Assembly (NCBI GenBank): GCA_947561715.1
Contig: OX387197.1
Span: 24,268,266-24,332,265, forward strand
Direction of reading: 5' to 3'
Source of the DNA: Ascidia mentula
Lineage: Eukaryota > Chordata > Ascidiacea > Phlebobranchia > Ascidiidae
DNA length: 64,000 nt
Part shown: piece by piece, positions 13,630 to 26,258 of the stretch
Layout: every line of letters begins with the position of its first letter
Numbering within the stretch: position 1 is the stretch's first letter
Notes under the pieces: model-generated
Told to the model about the DNA's origin: nothing
The model's input: the letters and a program-made list of their open reading frames with translations, nothing else
Databases searched by the model: none
Program-made: the position numbers and the translations under genes

Positions 13630-14738
13630 TGCCCCCTACTTAAAAGCAGCCACGAAATCCAACGATGACAAATTTCTTCTAAAAAATGAATGAAAAAAAT
13701 GAAATGGTAGGTTTGTTTGCAAAAAGTTACTCGTTAAAAACACTAAGATATACAACAAACTCTTATACGTTTTATTATTACAGTCTTATTTAAATCCCAA
13801 AACCGATTGCATTTGTAACTTTATCATTTAAACAAATAACAACAATAATAAAAGTAACAATAATAAAGCAAGGCGTTGTTTCACACACAGAACAAGAACA
13901 ACGTAACTACACACACTGCAGGGCTGCCGGTCGACCAGTCAACCAATCAAAATCGAGAACATTGTTACGCAACAATGACCACAGCGTTACTATTTATAAT
14001 ATTGCGTTAAAGTCCTGCTTGGACGTTAACTTTATAAACAAGTCAAGTCATATTTGCAACTATTAGGTGTTGAAGACTATAAATGGGTCCTGGTGCACCG
14101 TACCGTCTGTATTATACCCTCCCCACACCAGTATATTTGCTCGAGACAGCTTCAAGGCAAAATGGTCGCGCAAAGAAAAAATGAACGGCTCTTGTTTGAC
14201 GTTAAGTTTATCACAGACATAAAATACAGCCCATTGTCATTTTATGGATGTTGGTGTAAATTTGTGTCGCATCAAAACACAGTTTATACGACATAAATAG
14301 TGGCGTAGTATAGGTTGTGTAGCCAAGGTGGATGAAACCCACAGGATATGTTGTTTCTTTTTCGACGTATTGTAAATGGGTCATGTTGTATTACCCGGTC
14401 AAAAATTGGCAACACAAATTGCATCCAAATTCCGATTGCAAAACAATGAATATTGGATTGGAAAATTTTGTCATGAAGAAATCCATTGCGTGCGAAGTTT
14501 GGTTGTCAAAAAAGCGAATAACTCACCACTCACGTATATGTCTTGGTATATGGAAAATCCATCAGACCATACAATACGTGCCGAATAAACATTAACAATG
14601 GCGCATATGAAGCTAAGTAAATTTTTCTGTTTCTCTGCGAGCAAACACTCCACCAATTGTCCCCAGTGCAAACAGTCAAGGGAACACGCTGCCTTTTCTG
14701 ATACGACGTTCGCACATATCCTAACCGCCATTGTCACA
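13630..14738. other. Intergenic, between divergent transgelin and folate receptor-like genes
   Basis: About 1.1 kb between two gene starts pointing away from each other, so both promoters may lie here. No coding exon is recognised. The frame running into the folate receptor start from 14598 is open, but the signal peptide begins at 14739. Confidence 0.5.
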
Positions 14739-17700
14739 ATGGATACTAAGGCTGTGCTTCAGTTTCTGACTTTTCTATGCTTGTTGTCGTTGGTTCGGTG
14801 TCAGGTACAGGATTCCTGTGACCTCTGCATTAATAACAGCGTTTACAAGAGCAAGCCGGAACGCGAGCAGGGGGGTTTATATGGCAGGGTAAGGTCGCAA
14901 ATTATACAATTTTTGGTGTGCCTTTTCCTTCGCAGTTAAGCGAATAATGATATAGAAATGCATCAGCCGCAGAAACTATTCGTTAAATGTTTTGCTAACA
15001 ATGACGTTTATTCTTCCCTTTTTATTTGAGTCGATCAAATAAAACTTTTTTGCCATAGGATTTTTATAAATTGACTAAATATTATTCTTGGTAGCTTCAG
15101 CAGCAAGTTCTTTGATGGGGTTAAAGGTTATAACGGTATTTCATTCACAGTGTGCAGTGTATGAAGACAGATCGTGTTGCACCAACGAGACGGTCTATAA
15201 GCTTCATCTGGATGGTTTCGGTGCTTTGTACAACGTCAATCACGACGTATGTCCAGGGCACAATATGTCTGCAAAATGTAGAGAACGATTTCTGGAAAAC
15301 GATTGTTTTTTCCACTGCTCACCCAACATGGGGCCTTGGATCGGAAACGTGAGTTGGCAAAATCTTATGAGGAAACGAATAATATTTTTCCTCTTATAAT
15401 GTCGTCGGCCGTGTGACGTATAATGTTTAAACGCTCTGTTGCTTTTTTGTGCTAAAGTTGAGAATCCTGATGCGTTCCACGCTTCACTTAGTTAAACAAG
15501 TAACATGGTGCCTGGAATATCAACTGTCTTCTTGTACAAGTATATGAAACTTTATGATAACCGTTGCATGTCTTCGTGATGGGGTTGATTACAACATGTT
15601 AAATTATATGTTTGTAATCGATAGCGAAATAACACCCTGCAATCAAGGTCGCACTCCACGTTTTCAAGTATTTTGCAATTGTCGCCAACAGCAAAAGCAG
15701 TTTATATCCAAATCCAAAATATTGTACAAACATATCGTCTTCACGACGAACCAAAAGCACTTTAAAAACACATTATTTTGGTGCTTTTTCTTGCACAAAG
15801 GCTTTTTATTTAAAAAGTATTGGCTTTAATTGAACCTATTATAGTTCAATTAAAAATGCATCATCAATTGCGCATCTTTGATGTGAATTAAATTGACGTT
15901 GGCGCAAGAGTTAAACGTTATTTGATTGAAAGTTTGGATTAAATTCGTTTTCCCAAAAATAGGGAAGATCTGCGCATGGGAATGACTTTGCTTGCTTCGG
16001 TTGAAACTTTTTGTTGCGAAATAGAGTTTACATTGCGCAAAAAAGCTATTTTTCTAACTTCGTGGTTCCCAAACTATTTCGCGTGCGAGCACTTGGATAT
16101 ATTCACGGAACTTACGTCGCACAAATTCTACATGCTGTTAGCTCAATTTGTTGCTATATTCATAATTTTTAGTCACACAAGGCAAAAATAACTTTAATTG
16201 CCTACATTTTTCACAAAAAATTGTTTGAAATTCCTGTTGCTGCCAGCAGGCATATTACAGTTTAAATGTACTGCTCTTCTGGTATAAAATATGCGTGCTG
16301 TATTCATTCGACGTTTCGTCTGCCATGCGGTGAGACTTCATCAGGTACTGAAACGTCGAATAATTTTTTTTTTAAATGTTACGCGAGGCCCTTGGAAACG
16401 TGAAAACGACGCAAGGGGGTTGCGACGAACAGTTTGAATTGCGTGAAGTGAAACCTTTTTATCCAAATACTTTGTGGACAGGGAAGCTCTGGCGTAAACA
16501 CGAAAGCAAGCTTCATGCCCATAAAACCTCAGGTATGCGACGCGTGGTACAACGACTGCAAAGACGACTACACGTGCACGGATAACTGGGCGTCGGGATG
16601 GAACTGGACGACAGGTGAGATAACTGTGGTTCTCTGCCTAAGAAACTCCACAAAGCAACTAATGCAATAGCGAAAAAGAATGTTTTATTGCTATTATTAT
16701 TTTTAACTTAAATACGAGTTTATACAAACATACTTTTAGTTACAAAACAGTGTTATATCGTTGTAAATTTTTTTTATAAATTATTTCATTGTGACAGGAA
16801 GCTTTTCAACTTGGGTATTTACGTCTTTGTTTATATACTTATAGCCATTTGGCATTTCCTTATTTCGTGTTCTTGTAAAACATTGCAGTCGTAGACACTG
16901 TTGATGAACATTTGTAGCGAAAAGTATTTTTCTAACATGAAAGCCGTCTAATATAATCGCGTATATATGTGAATCTCGTACCCAGTTTCGGCCAAAACCT
17001 TGGTTTATCGATAATCAATTTTCCACGGTTCAGGAACCAACACTTGTAAAGTCGGATCGACTTGTAGAAAGTTTTCCGAATTCTTCCCGAACGCCACCTC
17101 CATGTGTGAAAACGTTTACCCCGAAGATTACGTGGTGGTGACAGCGAGCGAACCCGGAATGGTTTTCTGGTTCGACTCTCCCTCTAACCCTAATGACCAG
17201 GTGAGGAATTCTAATACATTACTATATACAGATGCAAAATAAGTTGTTTAAACTTTACTAGATCAGTAGTAAAGACTGTCGATCGATTACCATATTTAAA
17301 GTTGCTGAGTATAAACTGAAAAAAATCAATCTGGCGGAAAGCTCTTAAGATGTTTAAAATCAGGAAAATATATTTCGCCCTGCAAGGACATCATCAGTTT
17401 CAATACAGCTGTACAATTGGGAATGTGTAATTTGGGATTGCGGGTTGTCGCAATCCATCAACCCCAAGTGCGACTTGCCGCTATCCTATACGGAAGACGG
17501 TGATTCTCCGCGAGAAAGTCGACTTCACATGGCTGCCTGACTCGATAAACCTTGTGGATTTATCGGTGTCCACGCCATTATATGTTGCACGTTTATTATC
17601 CACGTGCATAGTAATTTCGCGTGTAAAATAAAACTGATTTGATTTGTGCGTCTACGCTTAAGACTAGTCATTTCACTTCATGCGGAAACCTTAGGTGGTT

Positions 17701-18098
17701 CTAATACGGTCATGCTTGTAACGACACATTCGCCCGGTATATATAGTAAGGGAAACAGATATTTGGAACTTGTGCAATTTAACTTTGAAACACTCTCTTG
17801 TACAATGAAACTCTGTTTACATAGCAGTGGGCGCTCGGATGTTCTCAAATACTGAGTGGCATAAAAAAATCACAAAAAAGTGGTTCACATTTTGTATGTT
17901 TGTGGCAACCTAATTTATTCTCTGTATTTACTATTTTCAAATTTTGTTTTTGCTTTTGTAAACCTTTAATTATCTTGCCGCTAGGTGGCTAAAGACTACG
18001 CCGAAGAGAACGGACTTCGCTGTGACGTTAACAGATCAAGATGTAACGATTGGTTGATGTTGTGGACTTTCTCTGTACTTTTGTTTCTTCAACTGTAG
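14739..18098 (+). CDS. Folate receptor-like protein A (GPI-anchored, five exons)
   Basis: Cell-surface folate receptor/riboflavin-binding protein family, 253 residues. Exons: 14739-14888, 15151-15348, 16482-16614, 17034-17200, 17985-18098, all in phase. A signal peptide (TKAVLQFLTFLCLLSLVRC) precedes the Cys-rich folate-receptor domain. Diagnostic segments: CDLC near the N-terminus, EDRSCCTNET, SAKCRERFLENDCFFHCSPNM then GPWIGN, VCDAWYNDCKDDYTC, GWNWTTG, and the late MVFWFDSPSNPNDQ corresponding to the family's MWFDPAQGNPNE. The C-terminus is a short hydrophobic tail after NDW, typical of a GPI-anchor signal. The start was chosen for the signal peptide; an in-frame upstream ATG at 14598 would bury it. 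Whether it binds folate or another vitamin cannot be read from sequence. Confidence 0.93.
16306..16361 (-). ncRNA. Hammerhead-like palindromic motif in folate receptor A intron
   Basis: On the minus strand a CTGATGA box (16338-16344) and a GAAA box (16314-16317) are enclosed by an exact 8-bp terminal pairing, ATTCGACG with CGTCGAAT. The order fits an open-stem-III hammerhead layout, but stem I would be extremely short and the cleavage triplet would be GUU. It may be only a repeat-element tail. Confidence 0.3.
17455..17640 (+). repeat. SINE-like repeat copy (partner at ~36065-36235)
   Basis: Shares several ordered blocks with 36065-36235 (tgtcgcaa, agtgcgac, a tccgcgag block, and cctttgtgg/ccttgtgg with ttat). 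The copies are diverged but colinear. It lies in intron 4 of folate receptor-like A. Confidence 0.5.
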
Positions 18099-18270
18099 AA
18101 AATATACACCGAGAAAACTTGTGCAAGTTGTTTGTGAGCTTTAATTGTTCGACTTTGTAGCCTACCAGGTTGGATGTTTGCCGCCGAGGACAATACACAT
18201 ACAAGTAAGCCGCAGCCGCGCTGTAACTCATTTACGATTAACTGCACATGCAAGGCACTGTACATCGCTA

Positions 18271-18276
18271 AATAAA
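18271..18276 (+). promoter_or_regulatory. Candidate polyadenylation signal AATAAA
   Basis: Canonical hexamer 173 bases after the stop of folate receptor-like A and 142 bases before the start of copy B, consistent with separate transcripts for the tandem pair. Confidence 0.5.
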
Positions 18277-18417
18277 TGCGGAATTGCGTAAGCTATTGCA
18301 TTCGCAAACACTGTATCTCCATACCGGCTCTGTAACGAGGCGTGACACCTACATGACTCGTGGCCGACAATACCCACATATCACAAGGGCGGTCAGTTGG
18401 TTTGAGCAAAGGCAGGG

Positions 18418-21416
18418 ATGAAAGTAGTTTCAAAATTATGGGTCTTCCTGTCGATGGTTTTGTTCGTTGTGGTATCGGCAAAGGACGATTATTGCAACGT
18501 ATGTCTTGACGGTCAGTTTCACAAGAGTGAACCAGGTCCTGAATCGGAATTGTACAGCAAGGTAAAACACCTAATAAAGGTTTTGAAGAAAATATTGATT
18601 ATCCCAATCACTAAGAGAATAGAATTATCAATAATAACTGACGATGATATTCTGTGAAACATGTAGATACAAAATAAATTTTCCAAAAATATTTTTGCCT
18701 GATTTGTATCAATATCTGGTTTGAGTGCACGACAGGCAGGGTCCCGCTACAGTTAAACTCTTTGACAAAAATGAAGAAATACAGAAACACAGACCATTGA
18801 GAAATATTTGTTATAGTACTCTGGATAAGTTATACTGGAAAATTCCCAAGTCATTTATCGCTTTGGTGTGTTTTTCTGATATATATATATTTCGCCTACA
18901 CAATTATAGGCATCGTCAGTGTTACATAAACAGCATTCTAGTGGTTTTCGTTGCCCGTAAAACTGTTTAGTGATTCCAATGCTTTATCAAAGTGTTCTAT
19001 TTCTAGTGTTCACCGTGGAAATCGCGGTCATGCTGCACAAACGACACAGCATACTCGGCTCACCAAGGTGGACCCGACAACCTGTACGCTTTCACATACA
19101 GCCACTGTCCAGGCAATCCAATGTCGGCCAAATGCAGGGAGAGGTTTCAAGAGAACAATTGTTTCTACGAGTGTTCGCCTAATGTTGGTCCGTGGATTGT
19201 AACCGTAAGTACACAACAGGGAATAAGTGATGGGTTTTCTTTCTGGCAATTGCATGTAATACGACACGCAGTGTTTGCTTGTGATAAACGTCACCACTTC
19301 ACTTTACACACTGCTAAGATTAAAGTCCGTGTTGCCTTTTAAACAGTCGCTCAGTAGCCCCTAAGTACTTGTGTCAGGCTATAGGTTATGATACGATTTA
19401 CATAATTTCGATGTTTGCTTGTGATTAACTTGGCCACTTAGCTTTGCACTCAGACTGAAGTCCTTGCTGACTCAATACAGACGCCCGAGTTTTACTATTT
19501 TACTATTAATAACTGATGCTTAATTATGGAACAAATATATTTAGTTATGCCAGCATGCTTACCTACTTAAATGCAGACACTCAAGAGAAAGGAGTACGAT
19601 TCTAAAAAACATGAAATTTTTTGTACTAATAATAATTAATGCTGCTTCTCTTCTTAAACATGATATAATCTGGCTTAAAATATCCAATCTTGGCTTTCTT
19701 CCCTTGCTGAAACGTTAATGTTTGGATCAAGTTTAGATTAATTTGTATCTAGAAACTGATTTTGTTATGCTCAACAACAATATTCAAAATAAATGAATAA
19801 TTTTAACTAATAAATTGTCCTTTTTTTAGTTAAATCTGAGTTTAAAATTTCATAAGGTCATCGAGGCGTTAGACTTCTTTTCAAATGTTCCTGGCCCACA
19901 AGTTTAAGGTTAGGTTTAATGAAAAAAGAAAAATGATTTTTGCAGGAACCGAATGCCTACAGGAGTGAACGATTCCGCCAGGTTCCATTGGATGCAACGG
20001 TGTGCGAGGCATGGTATCAGGATTGCAAGGACGACTACACATGCAAAGACAACTGGTCGTACGGGTGGGATTGGACAAGTGGTAAATGAGAGCTTGTATT
20101 AACAAAATCTTCTGATATAGCTTGGCTAACTAAGACTTAGTACCAGATATAATGACTATTGAAATTAATTCCAAGTCGTTCGTTATACGATAAAAAAGGT
20201 CTTTACTTGATATATATGTTTATAAATCACCTATGTTTGTTGGCATCATTTGTATCGCTTAATCAAAAAGAAATAGTGGCAAGCATGAAAAACACAAATC
20301 TATATAAATCAAAACGCGGTTTTATGGTATGTCAAGAATGTTATTTTCACATCTCGTTCCGGGTTTTTAAGAATAAAATGCGTTTGATCAGGACTGAATT
20401 TACTTTATACTCGATATGCAATATAACTGAGATCTTCGGATCTGCGTTGTTCGTCAAAAAATAATACATTCCGCGTTAAATGCAAGCAACTGTGACATGC
20501 GGCACTCAATATGTAAATTAGACAAGGTCTCAAAATTGACGCTTTCTCCCTCAGGAACCAACAAATGTCCGGCAGATAGCAGTTGCCAAAAGTTTTCAAA
20601 CTTCTTTCCCAACTCGACGTCGATGTGCGAAAAGATTTACCCAGATGACTTCAAAGTGGTGCAAGATGACAAACCGGGGATGGTTCTGTGGTTTGGTACA
20701 GACGAAAATCCCAACGACAAGGTGATTACTCTTGCATCAAGAACGTTTACCATGTATATACAAGGAAAATACTAACATACTGGGACACAGAATTTTCGCC
20801 TACCTCAATCCACATATAAGCCTATGTAACTTAGAAATCTGTGAGAATATTAACGCTTTAGTGTATTATTTCAATTCAAACACGTAACTAACCATAATCG
20901 GAGGTTGCTGTGTCCACACCTAACTTCTAACAACGCAGAAGTAATACCATGCTTTCGTATGGCAAGACAGGATCGCCCCACTGCGCAGGCCCCTTATATT
21001 TGTCCATCTCGGCTCTCGTATTCTCATCATTAAGTTCACAGGCTTCGTAGGCAAGCTGGATCAGCCACTTTTTCCGACAAGTCGGAGCGAGATCTGAAAA
21101 AAACTGCTAACACTGCTATCTTCGCACATTTCTATATTACACACATTTACACGGAAAACAGGTTTTGCGAAAACTCTGTGTCCCAATTTTTTAATATTTT
21201 CCTTCACCATAGCTCATTAATCCGGACCAGCAGGGAATCCGGATAAAAGAATTTGAAAAATAATAAAGCAAACACAAGTCAGACTTTGCTTTTGTGCAGG
21301 TGTCGCAGTACTATGCTGACGAGAAAGGATTGCGTTGCGGTTCGACCAGGATTAGCAGCAATTTGCTTTATATCTGCTCACTCATTTTCGCTGTTAATTT
21401 GTTTGTTTATCTTTGA
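18418..21416 (+). CDS. Folate receptor-like protein B (GPI-anchored, five exons)
   Basis: Tandem paralogue of copy A, also 253 residues, starting 319 bases after A's stop. Exons: 18418-18561, 19007-19204, 19946-20081, 20555-20721, 21300-21416; exon sizes and phases match copy A almost exactly (exon 2 is 198 and exon 4 is 167 bases in both). Signal peptide KLWVFLSMVLFVVVSA, then DDYCNVCLDGQFHKSE, SRSCCTNDTAYSAH, SAKCRERFQENNCFYECSPN and GPWIVT, VCEAWYQDCKDDYTC, GWDWTSG, and VLWFGTDENPNDK. The hydrophobic C-terminus after STRISSN suggests a GPI anchor. Copies A and B have diverged well beyond allelic level, so the duplication is not recent. Confidence 0.93.
20955..21105 (-). mobile_element. tRNA-derived SINE copy, reverse orientation
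   Basis: Its reverse complement matches the body of the copy at 56320-56560 (signature ctgatcc near gtggctgatcca and the gcttgtc block). It lies in the last intron of folate receptor-like B. A related copy at 50733-50860 has the same orientation. Confidence 0.6.
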
Positions 21417-22342
21417 TTCAATACAAATAATGATCATGGGATTATGTGGAGATAATTTACATGAAAGTAAATATGTAGTTGTTCAATTAATTTTCCTGTC
21501 AAGTTAAAATCTAAAACGTCCACTTCAAACTTTAGTTTCAATCCATACATTAGTTTCTAATGAACCGTGACTTGCCAAGTGCGGTTTGATGCCATATTAT
21601 ATCAGGCCTACAGACAAAATTGGGTGAATGCTAAACAACCATGTATCTCACCGATCCACATAATGGGGACACAAAGTCTAAACTCGGGTGACATTTTGTC
21701 GCAACAAGATTCAACGTATTGATGTACAAATGTTTGTTTATATACAAGGTGAAGTTATTGGTCAACAGGATGAACAACAAAGACACAAATTTAAAGAATA
21801 AAAAAAAATGAAAAAAGATTTATAAATGCAAAAGCTGGCACTCAAAATACCGCGGGAAAGAGTTTTGACCTTCAAAGCCAAAGAAGGACTCATTTCTCAA
21901 CACAATGGGCATTGTTGGATACACAATGGAGACTTGCAGTATCGAACGTAGCGGAAAGTGTCGGACCAATGTGACGCCGACAGTTTACATTGCTGTGTAG
22001 ATTTGTGACACTTTGATACAGGAATCAGTGTGCCGTGGCGGTATTAATCTTAACAAAATACTTTAGTGTTTCGTCCAATTGCTTACAGGACCTTATGGTA
22101 CATGGTAACAAAACTGAATGTGTCTATATATGCCCAACACGTATCGCAGTACTTGGCTTGCAGAACCACATGTAACAGACTATTACATGTCTATTAAGCA
22201 CGTTTACCAAATAACCGACAAAAAATGACACACAGGATACAAATAGTAGAAAAATACACGGTCCACTTGACCCAAATATAATCAAATTGGTATTTTACAT
22301 GGAAAAAACTATTAAGAAAGTCGATTTCTTGACCGCTCAACC
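21417..22342. other. Intergenic, convergent gene ends
   Basis: Space between the ends of folate receptor-like B (plus) and the small membrane protein (minus). I see no gene or clear repeat in it. Confidence 0.5.
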
Positions 22343-24154
22343 CTAACGGATGTTGTGGTAAATGTGAGCATCAACAACAGATAAAGGGATTTCATATAAT
22401 TTTTCTACCGGTGTAACTTGACCTTCCAACTTTGCCTTTACCGATGGAACTTGACCTTCCAACTTTGCCTTTACCGGTGGAACTTGACCTTCCAACTTTG
22501 CCTTTACCGGTGGAACTTGACCTTTCAACTTCGCCTTTCTGGATCTAAAAAAACAAGGCGTCGGTTAGTTTTAATTTTAGAAAAACCTTTTTTTTTATTC
22601 CAGTGGTTCGTAACTGGTGGGAAGTTATAAGGTTGTAAGTGGGTAATTAGTCTGCACCTAAATATACAAAAAGCATAGTTGCAAGAGAAATGATATATTC
22701 TGTTATCACTATGTGTCGTACACTTATTGGCATTTGGTCACGCAATGCGGTAAGAATGCAATAATTAAATTACAAGTTTCATAATTTAATACTATTTACA
22801 AATAAGATATCCGTTTAAACTGAAAGTGGGAAAAAAGTTGAAAATCTCAGTTTTGGCCAATGCTACTTTCGGCACTATTTAAAACGAAATGGAAAACTCT
22901 TTATTGAAGCAACAATAACACCGTCTTTTATCCAGGCAAGGTTTTCCGATGACCACAAGACAGATGATGTTTGTCACCAGCAGCAAGCAAGCAACAATGA
23001 TAATCCACAATGGGTATCCGTAGATCAAAAAATATCCCACTCCTACAAGCATAACAAATACGCTTTTCAAATCCGTTCAATATTTTTTGGTTGAGTAAAG
23101 TGCGTTAAGTACACGTTATTTCCCACCAAAAACTAAACGTGGCAGCAACGTGACGTCAGAACGTGACGTCACCGACGCCACCGCACGCGAATCAAGTTTC
23201 AGGGAATTGTACAATATAATGCAAGCGAAACTATGTAGATCGAGTGACTATAGAAGCGTTTGCTTTGCTACCCTGCCTAGCACATTATTCATTGGGTTAC
23301 AAATGTCATCGTATATTTGTCAGTAAAAAGTAGCTTTAGTCCAGTCGGACTGTTATATCAAAATATTGACCGCAGCAGTATGTCATTGCATGCCCTATAT
23401 CTCTCACTAAAGGGGTTTTCAAGATTAATGGGATACCAAGTTGTTCCTACAAACATCAATCTTAATGTGACGAAACCACTTAAAGCAGACCTGCACTTGT
23501 TTGTGAAGTCGACGCCACGTGACTTTCTTTGGTTATTCTTGGAGTATGGAGTGTGTTCACTGAATCTGCCAACGACAACAACACCGAAAAAAAATACGTT
23601 ATGATGCCCGACAAAATATTTTTTAATTGGGGCCGCAGGTTCCCTAATCCCAAATGTTTTGGGAAGTCGCAAGCTGACTTGCAAGCTTTAAAAGAATTTT
23701 ATTTCCATAACAATATGCGTCCACTTTCAGCTGTTGCAGTTATATAAAAGTATTTCTAACGGTGAAACCCCCTGTTAGCAACTAATTTAATTCGTACCCA
23801 GTTTTTTAAAAGTGTTGTTGCTCTGGTTGGTTGTATTCTCAACAGCGTTGACAGCAGTATGTCCTGATGAGTAAAAATGTAAAACATTAAGGCAAAAAAA
23901 TGGAACTCGTTTCGATGCAGGCAAAACCCTGACCCTCCACGCGCAACGAACAGAATAGACAAACTAAACAACCGTGCGCGTACGACTTCGGAAATTGAAA
24001 ATCACAAAATAGAGTTTTTCGCGTTAAACGTAATCATACCTGACCCTGAACTTTGTGTATCCGCCGATAAATCTTCATCATCAGATTGGTGCCAGTCCTC
24101 ACCAGCCGCAAGTTTCAGTGCAATTAATAGAAACAAACACTTCCAAGCATACAT
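22343..24154 (-). CDS. Predicted small single-pass membrane protein with 11-residue repeat tail (unrecognised)
   Basis: Not a family I recognise. Exon 1 (24154-24040) encodes a signal peptide (YAWKCLFLLIALKLAAG) and an acidic ectodomain of about 20 residues (HQSDDEDLSADTQSSGSG). It splices in phase to 23042, giving a hydrophobic helix (PLWIIIVACLLLVTNIICLV) and then KPCLDKRR. From there two endings are possible. A two-exon form stops at 22879 (92 residues). A three-exon form uses a weak gtgtta donor after 22922 and the acceptor before 22544, in phase, adding about four copies of an 11-residue repeat (KAKLEGQVPPV) and the tail VEKLYEIPLSVVDAHIYHNI (145 residues). The repeat length being a multiple of three and staying open supports the longer form. 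Confidence 0.5.
22420..22540. repeat. 33-bp tandem repeat, ~3.5-4 copies
   Basis: Unit of 33 bases (ggtggaacttgacct... tttgcctttacc) repeated with few changes. On the minus strand it is in frame and encodes an 11-residue Lys/Pro/Gly unit in the last putative exon of the small membrane protein. Confidence 0.85.
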
Positions 24155-26258
24155 GATTATTTCTGTAGAAACTTTTTATATGAGAAAAACAAGAACATTA
24201 TTTCAAAGCAAATGGATGACACGCGAAACATCAATACTACTGGTTTACAAGAAGTTTTGTTTGGTTGTTTACAGCTACTAGTGGTATCTAACGGATCCAG
24301 GTAGACTGTAAAGTACCGCAAAGTGGAAAAATCAGTGCCTGCGGTTCTCAACCAGTTGGACCAAATCACCTGTTATTGCATCTACTTATTCGATGATATA
24401 ACAACTATAACTGTCCTACATTGGCTATATGCCAGTGAACATTATAATCTCGATACGATAGCTAATTTCCCAAGCAGTGTGGTAGAGATTACCAACGTAT
24501 ATGTAAAGATTGGCTGGCATGTTGAGCGCTCTCGTACGAGTGTATCTTAAACCACAATACACCACGTTCAACCGCTGAGCTCCTGTAGCCCTTCAGGAAT
24601 ATGTAGCTGTTCAAGCTGGCTGCTATGAGAAGCATTTCTTTCCAAGTGGATATAAATTTGCCTATTTTAAAAGTATTTTCGATTCCTACTTGGAACTATA
24701 ACCTGTCTGTGGCTTAAATGTGGTCTGATGTTGACGCTTGTTATTCGCATCCTTGCGTTGGACTGCTCTGTACACAAATAATTCGAAATCGAAACCTGAC
24801 TCATAGCACGAATAAATTTTGACCCCAACACAAAACCCCAAACGCTAACGCAACTAATTGTGTAACTAAAAGCGAAGACAATCAACGTAACGTCGTTACT
24901 TTTATTACTTGTGCGGGTTTGTGAAACTTGGATACAATAGTGTCTAGTTCTTGACCTATCATGTACAGTTACACGCTATTTACTTAACGGACCTACTCAC
25001 AATTGATTCTATGCTGGAAAACTCTTTGAAATCGACCGAAAATGATTATTTGGGCCACCACCTAGAATGACCATGTATTCTAAACGGCTGAGTCAACGAA
25101 ACACAATTGGAGTGAAAATGTAAGTACGTAGAGGAAACCTTTCACATTTACTAACATAATGATATGAAAATGCTGTTGTATACCGAACGTGTGATCGTTG
25201 GTTCGCCTGCGTTTTGGCTATGTCTAAAATGTTGATTTAAGAGCAAAGATCGGCAACTTTTTGAACGCATTGTGGCAAATTATATCGCAATGTAACCCCT
25301 GGCTGTCGTAGAGTAACAAACAATCTGTAATTAAGCGCTCCCTTTATGCTATGTATTTACGTATGTGTAACCGTTTGTACGTTTTAACGTTGTTCTGGAT
25401 GAGGAATGTACTTCAAACACAACCAATAACAGTGAACACATTCCGAGCAATTATGTTAAGTACCAGTTACAGTTGTGAAGTAGATTATCCACTTGCATTC
25501 AAGATACACTACAGTGTCCAACACGTTGTCTTGTTTTCTGGTCTGACCTATTATAACTGAGCACAGCATGACGCGGAACTTCTTCAGGCCTTATAAACAT
25601 CTAGTTTTATTAATTTTCAAGACAAAATGCTTTCCAAGTTTTTTCAAAAGTTAAAAATGTCATGGAAATTTGCAGATTAAATCTAAGGAAAGAATAGAAT
25701 CAATAGATACAGTTCTGGAAGTTGTTTGACAAATTTTCTACCAAACAAAAGTACACGATGCAAACTATGACACTAAACATCTCTCTACTGCCAACTGCCG
25801 GTCAGCAATCTTCATCTTTCGTTTTTTCTGAAAAACGCGAAAGTACAAAGTTTACAAACATGCGACATTTTAGAACGGCGGCAAAAAATAAAATAACATA
25901 ACGTTTCAATGAACCAACAAGAACCTTTGGAGCCTTATGGTACATTTTTCGTAATTAGTTTTGAAATAAGAATAAATATTCGGGTTTAAAATTTTCCGGG
26001 TTTTAAAATTGTGCTCAACCATTCCACAATCAAGGAGAATGTAAAAATGAGCGTGTAATTCCCACAACTCACCAGTTAAAACTCTTAAAAAAATGTATAG
26101 GATCTCCCAACATTATTATGGGCAACAAATATGTGGTATCTGATTTTTGAACAGGTTATATAAGAGAAAACTTAAGCCGCTTGTCGTTACGTTGTATTTG
26201 ATATAAATATTTCGCCTACAATGCGGCATCGTCAGTATTGCTAAAAACAACAACTTAC
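24155..26258. other. Intergenic; partial SINE-family match
   Basis: No exon recognised. About 24475-24600 is colinear with the head of the SINE at 56270-56400 (ggtaga/gtggag with gagat, acgtatat, gtgtatctt/gtgtacctt, the hexamer gagctc with cttgtagc/cctgtagc). If the minus-strand SLC6 gene has a last exon after 26259, it should lie here; I could not find it. Confidence 0.4.

Noticed and set aside
22418..22630. Plus-strand repeat frame (TFQLCLYRWNL repeats)
   Set aside because: The same 33-bp repeat read from the other strand; the minus frame is phase-compatible with neighbouring exons and the plus frame is not attached to anything.
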